A stretch of DNA of 64,000 nt from Arachnopeziza araneosa (taxonomy: Eukaryota; Ascomycota; Leotiomycetes; Helotiales; Arachnopezizaceae): NCBI GenBank assembly GCA_003988855.1, contig QYAI01000031.1:125571-189570 (forward strand), in the 5' to 3' direction. Of this stretch, positions 47,318 through 59,135 are shown one piece after another. The position numbers and the translations under genes are program-made. Below the pieces are notes generated by a model, which saw nothing but the letters and a program-made list of their open reading frames with translations, ran no database searches and had not been told where the DNA came from. Within the stretch, counting starts at the first letter, position 1; each line of letters begins with the position of its first letter.

Positions 47318-50300
47318 CTAGACAATCGAACCAACTAATTCGCCTTTATGCTTCAACATCAATCTATCGGCGTGGTAACACTCCCAAGGATCGACCAAAA
47401 ACACAATCTTCGACTTGTCCTGCTTCCCGCCACCTTCCCCTTCGATAACATCAATATCATAAACTCTCGCAAGGATATAAACCTCTGCAGGGACTGAATA
47501 AAGCTTTCCCCTCATCTGCTGCATCATGATAGAGAGATCTCTAGCACGTTCGAACTGCGCAGGGGAAATGGTAAACGCCGTTTGGATATCACCTCGTGTG
47601 CTCTTAACATCGACGTGGTAGGTTGGAGGCCGTGTGACCCAGTCTTTGGCTCCAGGGAAATGGTCTTTAATCAGGAGTTGAGTGAATGAACCGCCGGTGT
47701 CGGGGAAAGTGAAGGTCGAGTGTTTGTCGGCCTCGGCGGAGAATGTAGGGAATTTGGCTTTGGAGCGGCGTTTGCTGGTCCAATGCTGAAGGGGGTTGTA
47801 GTTATTTTCGACTGTCTCTGAAAGGACTTCGTGGACCTATTCAGCTTAAGTTAATCTGGAGTATTCAAATGAGGAATATTACAAGAAACTTACGGCAAAT
47901 TCGCCTTTGAAAGCGACTTCTTCATCAGAAGGGGGGAATGTGCAAGCTATCTGCAGACGAAGCCAACCTTGGGAGAGCGACTTCTGGAGTTGACTTGGTT
48001 CGCTCTCAGCTTCCGTCTTGGGTATCTTTGCAGGCTTAGAAGCCTTCGGAGCTTTTATCTTTCCAATCTTTTCGTCCCCATTATAATCGAAATCCCGTCT
48101 TGACCTAACGAGGTCGCCCCAACCAGCTGCGATTCCAAACGGAACTGCGAGGATGGCTTTACCAAATGATGATTCGCGAAATGGTCCTCGATCCTTAGAG
48201 TTATGACGAGCGGATCGCTTTTCATTCATGTTTCCTTCATCATCTGAATTTTCTTCGTCTGCATTGGAAGCTGCATCTGCAAACTTGAGACTTTCGAGAC
48301 TTGGGATACCTTTATTCGCAAAGACCTTCATAATTTGGACTGGATCGTCTTGTGAAAGCGCAACATGTAAGCACATCTCGCTGTGTTCTGGATTGTGAGC
48401 TAGCATCTCACAGAAGTTGAAAAGTTCGTCGACGAGCTCCATCGGTATCTGTCCATTTCCGAAACCTGATTTTGCTGCTAGGTATATCTTGAGGACGTCG
48501 TCTTCTGCAACCAAGGCAACGTGGCCATTTCCTTGAGGTCCTTTCACTGTTTTCCCTTTGAATTGAACAGACCACTCTTGAATAACTTCATCTGCAGTGT
48601 ATACTTGAAGATTTCGCAATTGAGTGATGACTTCTTGGCGCTTGGTCCGATGCTGCTTCAATGTTGGTATCAACCTATGAGCCAGTAATTAGTATTGAGA
48701 TGGACGTCACTGAATGACAAGGCTTTTCCGAAATGATGAAAACAACTCAAATGCTTGTGTAATGTGCTAGTGTAATACGACGGAGAGAGTTAAACACACC
48801 TGACGATAAAATCGACCTTGGATTTGACGATTTTCGTAAGTTCTTGATTCAATTCTACAACTCCTTGAATCTTCGGAGTGCTCGTAGCTTGCTTGCTAAG
48901 AAATCGAGATTTGAGGCCAAGTTTATCCAGAACTTGATCCATTGCGGCAAGGTCATCAACTTTGAACTCGAGTAGTGGAATAACACCAGCAAACATGGTA
49001 CGGAATGGTGCTGTATCGGCGATGAACCACTCAGACTTGGCCAGGGAATTCTGAAGACCCAATACTTCGTCAATCTCTAACAGCCACCTTTTTGAGACCG
49101 GAAACACTTTGCGACTTTTAAGACCAAGCAGAGAAAGCGCGGATCCCTTAGGATCATCTTCTATCAATCGTTCCATCGCATGAAACATTGAGGTGACGTG
49201 GGCTAAGGAGTCTCCTACCGTGATAGATTTGATTTCGGTTACTAAGTCTTGTATAGTAGCATCTTGTACACCAAGTATTTCACAAAATAGTCGCTTATTG
49301 CCGGGATAGATGTCCTTCAAACTTTCAAAAGTTCTCAAATCCTGAGATTGTTTCACTAGTGGAGGCCCCTTCCACCGGCAGAGAGATATTGATACCCACT
49401 TGGAGGTTTTACGTTGACTTGTTGCAGGGATAAATACCAATTCTTTAGTGGAAATAAAAGCCCTTGGACATATTAGTAGATTGAAATAACGAGAAGTGAT
49501 CTACTCACTTGACCACTTCAGCTTCAGTTTTGTCATGACATCGAAATTGAATGGTATTATATAACTTCTCCACACGAACACCATCTGTCGAACCCTCAAG
49601 CCTTTTTAAGCAGCGAAGATAAAAGGACACATCTGCTTTGATGGATACCCCGAGAAGTTTGAGTACCTCCCAGCGCACATCATCTGCGTTAGGAATGTCA
49701 AGGAATGGGACGTCATCTTGAGATGCTACGAGTAGCTCTTGCGTTGGAAGGAACGTGGTGTCTAGCCGTTGCTTTTTACCCGTCGAACAAGTAACCAACA
49801 TTGAAGACAACTTCTGCTTCAATTGATCGGCACATAAAGTAAACGATGCCATGTCAAATTTATTGTTCATATCTTTCCTGGCCGCACATTTTGCTGCCGC
49901 GACTGGATCGAAGAAGTTGGAGTACTCTTCCCAGTTTTCCCGAAGTAGCAAAAGAACATCCGAAGATGAGGAGTTTCTAAGAAGATATTTGAAATCCTCG
50001 GATAGTATGAAACCCTTGGTTGGTGTGGCCATCACTAGCCTAGGCATCGTAGCCACATCCATCTTTTCCTCCAACCACCTAACCCATGAATCGGCGTCTT
50101 TACCTGCAGCTTTCATGTAGTCTTTGTGAATGAAAGGGAATTTGTTGCGTTGTGCAGAAAAGAATTTGCTTGCGGAGTGAGGCTTAGACGAGTCTTGATA
50201 GAGTTGTGAGCCTTGAAGCTTCAAGCCAGACTCTGAGGTAAACCAAAACCTCTGAAATGTAGGATTCTTGAATTCGGTAGAATACAGAAATTCTATCTGA

Positions 50301-52137
50301 GAGATAAGTGCGGTTCGTGTCAAGGAGGTTGAGCGATTATTTATAGTCAAGTCCTTAACATGCAAGTCTTGAATGTGTCTTACGACCGGCTCCTGTTCCA
50401 GATCACCAACACTTAGGAACTTGAATAACTTTCGCCTTTCTAGATCAGAGGCAGCAACAGTATTGATGACTGAAAGTTCTAAGCCTTCAGGAAGCTCAAA
50501 GTCAGGCTTGCTTGAAGGAAAGAGTATCTGACGGCCACTCGAAGCAACCCACGATCCGTCATTTAGAGGGATTAGGGCCAAGCCAGAGAGTCTCGTGTAG
50601 TACTCCTGTGGGAAACGTATCAATATTGTAGCAAGATGAGAATGCCAGGCGTCTGATTTTGCTCTAAATTCCGGCGCTGATTTTCCGATCAGAGATGAAA
50701 GCTCATGGAAGAAGGCAGCATTTTCCATCTTTACAACCCCAAGTACCTCAAGATATTTTAAATCGAACTTTGAATAGCGACCAGATAAGTACCAAGCAGA
50801 TGTGCGAGCACTGATAGTCATAGGGGCTCCATTGAAGGTCAACTCTTCCGGTACGTAGTTAAGGCTTTTCCCTGGCGACACGTCTCCGGATTGAGAGAGG
50901 AGAAGAAGCTCTGATCCCAACTTCTCTCGCAGTTCAAGATGAAAGGGTTGAAGAAAGTTTTCTAATGGTTTTTGGATAGGAAGATACCTGGGCCAAAGAT
51001 ATCGAAGCTCTCCGGTGTTGAATCCTTTCATAGCGTCTACAAATGCTGGAAACAATGCATTACGGATAGCATGGTTCCATTGTGATGATTCGTCTATATC
51101 TTCTCGGCTAGCGATTAAGAGAAAGTCGGCCTGGATAAGAAACTGTGGCTTATTAATAATTGCCTTGAAATAAATCATATCTAAGAGACTTACCTCAAAT
51201 CCATAGTCACGTATCGGAAGAAAAGCATAAGCTTTCTGTGATTCTCTCTTTGGTTGATTCTCCTCGGTGATTGGGAAGCCTAGAATTATTTCGGAAGAAG
51301 AGAGTCCCTGCCGTTTAACCTCGTCCGGCATGTTTGATACTTGATGGCGTCGGATAATGTAGTCGCAGACCTTATCCATTTCTGTCAGTCGAACAAGATC
51401 CTGCCCAATCTCCGCGCGAGAAAAGCTGCTCTTCCAAGTCTTGTAAAAGGCCTCGTGAATTGTCACCGATATGCTTCGGAGTCGCCTCAGAAAGATGAGA
51501 AGTCGTGAGTCTAAAGCACGAAGCTCATTAAGAAGACCACGCTGATCATAGTCCTTGGAGAGCTGAAGATAGAACGATGTAAGTCCGTCCTTAACAGGAG
51601 CTGGGAATTCGTCCCAAATAGGTGCAATCATTCCGAGGGGCTGTTTCTTGTCGAATTTGAAAGAGTAATCACCAGAGGATATCCAAACAACATCTGCGGC
51701 TTTGAAAACGGATTTGAAGCCGATTCCTTTCTCGCCAACATACCTCGTAGCATTCTCTCCTCCTTTCTTGGTACTCTTACCAACTCTACAGAGTGCCTCG
51801 ACATTTCGAGGTGAGAATCCAACCTCATTACAATCCACTCGAAGATATCCATTGGTGTAAGTAAAGTGCACGCTTGGCTCTATTTGAGGATCATACGAGT
51901 TGTCATCAGCATTCTGGATGAGCTCGAGGAGAAAGTGAGTTGAGCTTTGGTAAAGTTGTTCCGAAAGACTATAAAACGTTAGCATGGGAAAAAGCAGGTT
52001 CATAGAATATACGTTGTCAAGGCGCTCTCCAAATCAGATACGTTATGACCTAAAGTGCTACCTTCGAGAAGTCCCTTGTCAAGCCTGATCTTGGCAATGT
52101 GTTCCTTGGCTTCTAAGCCGGTAGATTTGGTAGCCAT
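47318..52137 (-). CDS. NO VEIN-like large protein: GHKL ATPase domain plus DUF3883
   Basis: Predicted protein of 1,498 residues, six exons: 52137-52013, 51968-51194, 51142-49509, 49462-48800, 48674-47894 and 47836-47318. Seen: N-terminal Hsp90/histidine-kinase-type ATPase fold with the N-box FLLELIQNADDN (about 55-65), the glycine lid GEKGIGFKSVF and FLIQADFLLIASREDID, as in sacsin and plant NO VEIN; a long helical middle; a basic low-complexity stretch; and a C-terminal domain with NPLQHWTSKRRSKAKF, YHVDVKSTRGD and ISPAQFERA resembling DUF3883, a nuclease-fold domain also found in bacterial anti-phage systems. The 51-nt intron 51193-51143 is in frame and stop-free but splits the conserved sequence, so it is taken as spliced. 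Function in fungi is unknown. Confidence 0.88.
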
Positions 52138-54418
52138 AGCTGGTGGATTGAATGTTAACTTCAGAATTCTACTTTGACATTGAGGGCTGGATTATGTTGC
52201 GGTATCGACCGGAGTCACACAGCACTAGACGAGGCTTAGAATATCAGGTGATTTGAAACAATGTATTCTTCGAGTGTGACGACAAGTGGTCCACACGAAT
52301 GGAGCTCGTAAGTTAAGTGCAAAAATAGTATATGACTATCTTCGGGCGAAAGTGGGGATTAAGCTGTAGGAGGGGGCTGTACTCGGTGTGACGAGAACCT
52401 CGAGCCAATCGTAGCTTGCCAGGTAAATCCTTTAGTCTTGGATATTGGAAACGCCAATTGTGGGAGCCTATTAAATTATCTCTGTGTTTGAGTCACTGAC
52501 AAATCATCCAGACAGCGTGAAACAGTGCAAGGCGTTTTCGCGTCGTGGGAGCTGATCGATAGTTTATCGGTTTTGCTCAGCCACGATTTTAGTGAGTAAG
52601 TTGCTGAACATTTGGTTGCAAATATTCTCAAGAACAATCAAGTACGGCCCTCAGGATACAATTATGGATGGAATCAAGAAAACCAGAATATCCTGTTGCC
52701 TACTAAGCTCGCATTCTACCTTGAGATCGAGAATTCGAATCCTTTCTTCGCTGCTTACGTCCCCCAAAAAAAAACACAAGGCATCAATTTCAGAATTTCC
52801 CCGCTTTCAATTAATACGATAGTTCCCCAATCGCCATATTCATCTCTGAACTGGATTTATTGGCATACTTAATGGATGATTCAAAAAAAATCAAGTCCTC
52901 TTTCATTTAACTTCTCAGCTTCCTAATAAACCAACATCATGGACCAACAAAAAGAATCCACGATGACTATGAGTACTGGTTTTTATTGTCAACTCATTAT
53001 TTTCGCATTGCTGCGCATTCTCCAAAAGATGAAAGTCATTAGATCATAGAGCAGTGTGGCTTAATCTCTAAGTCAAGATTCGGCCTTCGTTATGGTTGCA
53101 GCTGCACAAACAAATATGTAAACATGCGCAGCGCCAAGATATGAGAGAAATAGTATGACATGTTTACTTGAAGGTCTCGTAAGCAAAATCCGGAAAACTT
53201 TGACACTTGTAATTTGCGTATTTATTTCAAGTCTTTGTGAAAGGCGAAATGAATGAAGCGCAACCGATTAACGATGTTCAACATAATTTCAGTATTTGAA
53301 AGTCATCAGTTGGCGTCTTGATAGCTCTTACTGTGTATAGTGACAATAGTTATCTCAAAAATTGAAAGATAAAATACCAAAACATTGTTTTAAGTATATT
53401 GACGTTAAGCGTAACTTCAAATTGTGACACCAAAAGTTTGCAGTTAGAAATGGCATCTTATGCCTAACCAACTCCAACTCCATCCCATCCAGATTATAAT
53501 CCCACGTCTAGATATCAGTGAGAGCATTCGGATCCGCAAGAGCTCACCTCTTTCCATCAAACCCATCTTTCCGTCAAACTCCCCTTTCCGCGTTCAGGCA
53601 CAAGAAGAAGTAGAAAATCCAGAAATAACATCATCAAGATCAACCGACAACATAGATAGCTAAGATGGTCTAGTCGATGCCTCGGTGACAAAACTTCAAA
53701 GAAAAATTGCGATGTTTTTGAAAGATCCGAAATATCCCATCCCATCATCTGTAGGAGGTACATGCTGAATCAGAAAGCGAAGACGACGAGATACCAGCCA
53801 TGGAAGTCTTCCTCCTTATTGGGGTCATGACTGGTCAAACGCGTAAGAAATAAATACAAGGTGGTCGTTTATCTTGCCGGTGTATTGGGATTGGTGAATT
53901 GCGGTATGCTTGAAAGAGAAAGAGGCGTGAAGTTCATTGGGTAGGAATATGTAGTGGGCATAAGAATTCTGATTGGTAGTCTTGCTTTCGCTGCAGACAA
54001 AACGTTGATGGAGAAGTTTAGTTGTGGTGGGAGAGTATGAAAAGAATATCTGGGTACATGGTGTGTTGAGGAAGAGAAGAGGTGATTGGTGGAAGGTATA
54101 GAAGCATTCTTCAAGATCAGGATTATTGGCAATTGTCTTAGTGGACGGAATTGAGATCGAAACAGAAAAGGACAACTCCAACATGACTTGACAACAGCGT
54201 GATGAAAGCTATGATATATGTGTCAAAAGTAGCGGGAATAGAAGTAGATGTTGATACAACATGGCAACTTGAAGGTTGTGCAAAGCAATGATATTACTAT
54301 GCTGGGTATTATGTCTCCCTAGACGCCCGACCCATTGATAAAGCCATCCTGCAAAAAGCCATGCTTGTGTTCATATCATACAGTCATGCGAGATGTTCCA
54401 TAGTCGGAGATGAAGCAT
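52138..54418. other. Intergenic, no gene supported
   Basis: 2.3 kb with AT-rich patches. 52600-52870 and 53825-54184 contain open frames without motif or convincing start. Nothing else recognised. Confidence 0.5.
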
Positions 54419-54775
54419 TTAGTGCTTAGCAGACTCTGGTATAATGGTTAGTGTATGAAGTCAGAAAGATGGTGAACAAAGAGACTCACCCTTGTGGATA
54501 TCAGCAGAGGTGTTGTGCTTAGACTCATCAAACTTGTCGCCAACGGCATCCTTGGCAGCAGTGGCACGAGTGCTCAGAGAAGCATCACCATCCTTGGCGA
54601 CGTGCTTGTTGGCCTCCTTGGAGGTGGTGGCACCGGCACCTTGAATAGACTCGGAGACGTAGTTGGCTCCGTCCTAATGAGGTCGATATTAGCATTGTGA
54701 TCAAGGCGAGATCGAAGTGAAGGTTTCGAAGCTTACCTTGACGGTCTGAGCGGCGTTGTTGAGAATTCCAGACAT
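54419..54775 (-). CDS. grg-1: Glucose-repressible / clock-controlled protein GRG-1/CCG-1 homologue
   Basis: Small hydrophilic protein of 79 residues, three exons: 54775-54737, 54673-54490 and 54435-54419. Seen: MSGILNNAAQTVKDGANYVSE, then SIQGAGATTSKEANKHVAKDG, TRATAAKDAVGDKFDESKH and, after splicing, a C-terminal AKH. This is the layout of Neurospora GRG-1/CCG-1, an abundant mRNA raised by glucose starvation, the clock, light and stress. The biochemical role is unknown. The last exon is only 17 nt (codons for SAKH and stop plus 2 bases); without splicing the frame would run through the gtgagt donor and end at a different stop. The gene has a long GT-rich leader, as do its relatives. Confidence 0.92.
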
Positions 54776-56115
54776 GATGATTGTTTGGTGGGTTTTTGGT
54801 TGATTTGGTGATTGGGTTATGTGATTATGATTGAAGATTGAGGATTGAAGTTGTTGTTGTTGATGGAAGAAGAGAAGAGGTTTGTGGAAGAGGAATGGCC
54901 TTTAAGTACTCCTCCAAAGGCTTCGCCTACCGGATTGGGAAGCCCCTCTAACGACGTCATAATTATTTCCTCATTCTCTCAATTTCTTTCACATGATCGT
55001 TCCCTTTGCAATTCACCCGACAACCCCGCGCGGCCTCAGCTCAGTGTCAGATTCACAAGGCCTCGCACATCTTCTAACAGATTGATGTCAACAAAAGCTG
55101 TCTGATGGCTGTGGCTTAACGACGTCAGGACCTTTTGCTCCTGGTGGGGTTGATTGGCTGATTGCCCTGTTCATGTGGGGGAAAACCTACGTCATTGTGG
55201 AAAAGTTGTGCATGAAGCCAAATGCGGTCTCACGGCAAATCGAGATCTCGATGAGGGGTACCTTGGTGTGCTGTGGCGGTGCGGCAAGCAATCGAAGACA
55301 TTCGAAAACTCCCCACCTCCTCTTGCATCATCCGTGGATACCAGCTGCGCGGGAAACATGGTCTGGACGAGGGAATCTCCCGTTGCTATCCATAGTGGAT
55401 CACTTTACCCAGTCTTGTATCATCTTCTACTCACATGATGGGTTCCAGTCCTGCAAGATGGCTCAAAAATCCTGAAACTACCGTTGTTTACTGCAGAAGC
55501 ACATCATTTGTCTTGCAGCCTTCTGCGTGCATATCTCGTCTTCTAGCCTGTAGAAGGGTCTCGATCTTTGCACGTTCCACCTCATGAAAGAGACTTTGAG
55601 ACTTCCAGGATCAAGGAGCTTTGGTGGCGTTATGGGGCTAAGAATGATGCATTTTTTGACTGTACTCTGTTTATAAGGACGATTGGCTCAAGGAATGCTG
55701 AGTCTGGTATTGGGAATAACCTCAGGCTCTAGAATAGCCTGTTGAAAGCAAGCCATGCCTAGACTCAACCAGTACCTGTTGATCCCTCGGGAAAGCCTCC
55801 GTGCTGATAGTCTTCTCGTTGATCGGGAAACGAGCGAAGCTCTTCATAAGATCGGAGCATAGATGTACGAGAATTCCTTGCTTCTATGAGCACATTTTAC
55901 AGCTGAGTAGAGTCCCCGCGTGATATGATACAACCCAATCCTGTACGCCATGCCATGCCAGTATCATCCTTTCCTTTTTCTGTGCACTTCCACCCGGAAG
56001 TCACTTGTGGTGTCAAACACACTTTGCGTGCCACCGAGGCTACTGCAGATTTCCATGTCTCTGCCACTTCAACTGCTGACAGGATTCCTCACCTTCTGCA
56101 GATTTCCGAATCGTC
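54776..56115. other. Intergenic, no gene supported
   Basis: About 1.3 kb upstream of the grg-1 homologue and downstream of the AIM32-like gene. It presumably includes the grg-1 promoter. A pyrimidine/purine-rich leader (54776-54900) is notable; no gene or RNA recognised. Confidence 0.5.
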
Positions 56116-57205
56116 TTAGAGCTGTAGTATTTCTCCACCTTGCCGTATACCACCGCGAAAATGATCCAGAACAATCCGCCCCCCAATTATGGTCTCTCTG
56201 ACAATGCCTTCAACATGCTTTGGTTCAACTCGCCCATACCAAATCCCACAGCCTGCTAACATATTCTCCTTCCCATCTGCCATTTTCGTACCAGGTGGGA
56301 TATACAAGATTACATTCCCAGCATATTTATGCCCTCCAATATGACTTATTAGTCCTACTCTTGCAACATCTACTCCTTTCCCTTCGATTAGCCCCATCTC
56401 CTGGCCATCTGTGACATCCACAGGTCTCCCTGAGACTGTGTAGCCATTCTGAGAAAGTTTCGTCTCAAATTCGGTTTTTAATACTGGTCCCATTATCCCA
56501 CATCTAGCATCCCGTCCGCCGTGACCACAAATGAGCACTAAAACATCTTTCACATCTTGCACGCCTGGCAAAAACCTTCCTTCGTCCTCATTCCGGAGTA
56601 AACGATCGCGATGAATTGGAGAGAGTCCGTCATGCCGGGCATGCAATTTCGTTGGTAGCAGATGTCCCTTCACTAATGCATGTACACTATCGAAGGACAC
56701 TCGCGGAAGGAAAGGTATGTATTTAAAGCTCGGGAAAAGGTATGCAGAAGTAGTTTGGATCTCTTGTCGTTGGGGAATCGAAGATGGTAAAGAAGAATTG
56801 ATCACGGAGACGTGGTGAAATGGCTGTATCATAAGAGATTAGACAAATCCAAGATAATCAGAAGGTACATACATCAGCATACTTGCCACCCTTTCCCAGC
56901 AGCTCCTTGATATCCGCTGCCAGATTATCACCCGAATTCTCGTCCTCGATTTTGGATGTCCAATCATCCTTTCCAGTACATACAAGTACTTGTTCTGCAT
57001 ATGATCCCATTGTCCCATCCAGAGGCTTGGAATAATCGATTGGCATGCCAGGAGGCATTTCGGGAGTTTCGGCGCAGGAACATGTTGGCGAAGGGCATGT
57101 TTTGATGGTAGGGAAGCTGGATATAGATCGTTCAGGGCGGAAAGACGATATAGAGACTATCGGACGCCATGTTGACGATGGCCTAGCGAAAGGGCGAAGG
57201 AACAT
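56116..57205 (-). CDS. AIM32/Apd1-like thioredoxin-fold [2Fe-2S] protein
   Basis: Predicted mitochondrial protein of 346 residues, exons 57205-56873 and 56823-56116. Seen: an N-terminal basic/Ser-rich stretch starting MFLRPFARPSSTWRP suggesting a mitochondrial presequence; CPSPTCSCAETPEMP; then the sucrase/ferredoxin-like core LVLICGHGGRDARCGIMGP and ISHIGGHKYAGNVILYIP, the Cys/His pattern of Apd1 and Aim32 thioredoxin-like ferredoxins; and VRETIIGGRIV near the end. Yeast Aim32 acts in mitochondrial redox or iron-sulphur biology. The ATG at 57205 is the first in frame of the exon. Head-to-head with the Mtq1-like gene. Confidence 0.88.
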
Positions 57206-57482
57206 GAGGTATGATTCGGGAGCTGGTGAGAGAAATATTCTGGGCAAATCTTATCTGATTGCAACACTTTTGGTCTGCTGCGGTCGCCGTAAATTTTCTG
57301 GAAAAGGAGATGAGAACTTGCGTTCAAGGTCTTGATCTTGACGACAAGCACATCTCATGCCATCACGATCCTATTTCTTTCTCATATTGTACAATAAGCG
57401 TCGTGTTTTTCTTCCATGTATCCATACTTTGTGTCCTCTACGTTGATTGCCGCCGAGCCTCGATATAATCTTCCTTCTTACC
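57206..57482. promoter_or_regulatory. Shared divergent promoter of two mitochondrial genes
   Basis: 277 bases between the start codons of the AIM32-like and Mtq1-like genes. Both products are probably mitochondrial, so co-regulation is plausible but not shown. Confidence 0.5.
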
Positions 57483-59135
57483 ATGCCTCGATTACCTCAA
57501 GCCCTGGTACAGAAAGCTCGAAAGATATCTAGACTTCTTCCGGCTATCCTCCAAACTACTCGAAGCCTTCCATCAGCAATTAATGAACTACGGTGGCTCA
57601 CCGAGCATGTTGTAGAGACCACCAAACCGAAGGAGTGTCCTCAGCAATCTCGGGCTAGGCTAATGAAACTCGTACGGCGGAGAGCACGTGGAGAACCATT
57701 ACAATACATCCTTGGTTCACAGCCTTTTGGTCACTTGGACATTAAATGCGAGAAGGGCGTTCTGATTCCTAGGTGCGTTGATTGCGTATAACACGTGACC
57801 CAGACTGACCAATTCAGACCAGAAACCGAAGCGTATGTGGAATATCTAGTAGAGCGGCTTAAAAAGGGCACTTTACACAACTGGATCAAGACCAAACTCA
57901 TGAATGGAGTTCCCACCGAGCGCCATTCAGCTCTTAGAATCCTCGATGCTTGTTCAGGAACTGGTTGCATCTCGCTCCTTGCTTATAGTAGCTTAAGACG
58001 GCATTTTGGCCGCTTCTCGGTCACTGGAATCGATATTTCCCAACAAGCTGTGGATCTAGCCAATGAAAATATCATGAGAAACAATAAATATTTGACTTCG
58101 GAAAGGAAAGAGCAGCCTCGGGTATCATTTATCCAACGTGATATCTTCAAGAGGTTCCCTCCCAGTATGTTCGATGTTATCATTTCTAATCCACCATATA
58201 TCTCACCAACCGAATTGAACAAGGAAACTGAACCATCAGTCCGTAAGTGGGAGCCTAGGGATGCCTTGGTGCCCAACGTCCCCGCACAATACGTTCCAGG
58301 AGCACCTTGGCCACAGGACGTCTTTTATGAACGGCTCATGGAGCTTCACAATCAATGTTTTGCAAAGATTCTACTTATGGAAGTTGGTGACGCTTCTCAA
58401 GCAGTCCGAATTCTTCAAAAGGCAGTGAAAAATAAAGATATAGCTGGGAATAATCGATTTGAAATCTGGAGAGATGATCCTTCACACCGTGTTGAAAACG
58501 GTGCGACGGGACACATTCTTCTGGATAAATTTAAGATTCCGATCCGCGGTGCAGGGAAAGTAAGAGCGGTTCTTGTCCATCGTCAGAAAAACTTTGTACC
58601 GAAGTCTGGTGAAGAGTATTTCGTGCGCCGTTTCAAGCCAACATCGAAAGGGCTAAAACGTGTCAAAGATTGGAAGCCGACTAAGGAATCTGACCAAGAT
58701 AGTCAACCTAATGATGCATTAAGCCGCATAGAAGAAGATGCAGAGATGTCCATGCCTAAAGAACTGTTTACGGAGTCTGAGATCCCAGACCTACCAGATG
58801 AACTTCCACTCTTAAAGCGGTTTACCACTCCAAGACATGTCGCTCAACATCCGAGGCAGATTCCAAAGGTCGTTAGGAGCAAAGCAAAGACCATAATTGC
58901 AAGACTGGAGGGGCATGATTCTGCGGTAGAGGGCATATTAAAACCCATGACATCTGGATGGGCAACATCTGTGCAGAAAGCAAAGGTTGGGGGAAGCTGG
59001 ACAAACCGCCCAGGCTCTATTGGATGGAAATTTCCTGACTATGTTGGGAACAAGCTCAAACCAGAGGAATGGAAGGAAGTGCGCTTGAAGACAGAAATGG
59101 CTCTGATGAAAGTGAAAGATGAGAAGAGTACATGA
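57483..59135 (+). CDS. Mitochondrial HemK/Mtq1-type glutamine methyltransferase with C-terminal extension
   Basis: S-adenosylmethionine-dependent N5-glutamine methyltransferase that modifies the GGQ loop of release factors; the yeast counterpart is Mtq1 (mitochondrial). Exons 57483-57772 and 57818-59135, 535 residues. Seen: basic N-terminus; HemK N-terminal helical domain with RRRARGEPLQYILGSQPFG; LIPRPETEAYVEYL across the splice; SAM motif ILDACSGTGCISL (about 138-149); and catalytic NPPY in VIISNPPYIS (about 221-224). After about residue 357 follows a 180-residue extension with RVKDWKPTKESDQDS, LPLLKRFTTPRHVAQHP and TSGWATSVQKAKVGGSWTN. That extension is absent from bacterial and yeast relatives I can recall and has no recognised domain. 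Confidence 0.9.

Noticed and set aside
54436..54465. tRNA A-box-like tggtataatggttagt
   Set aside because: It lies inside the grg-1 intron and there is no B-box at the right distance.
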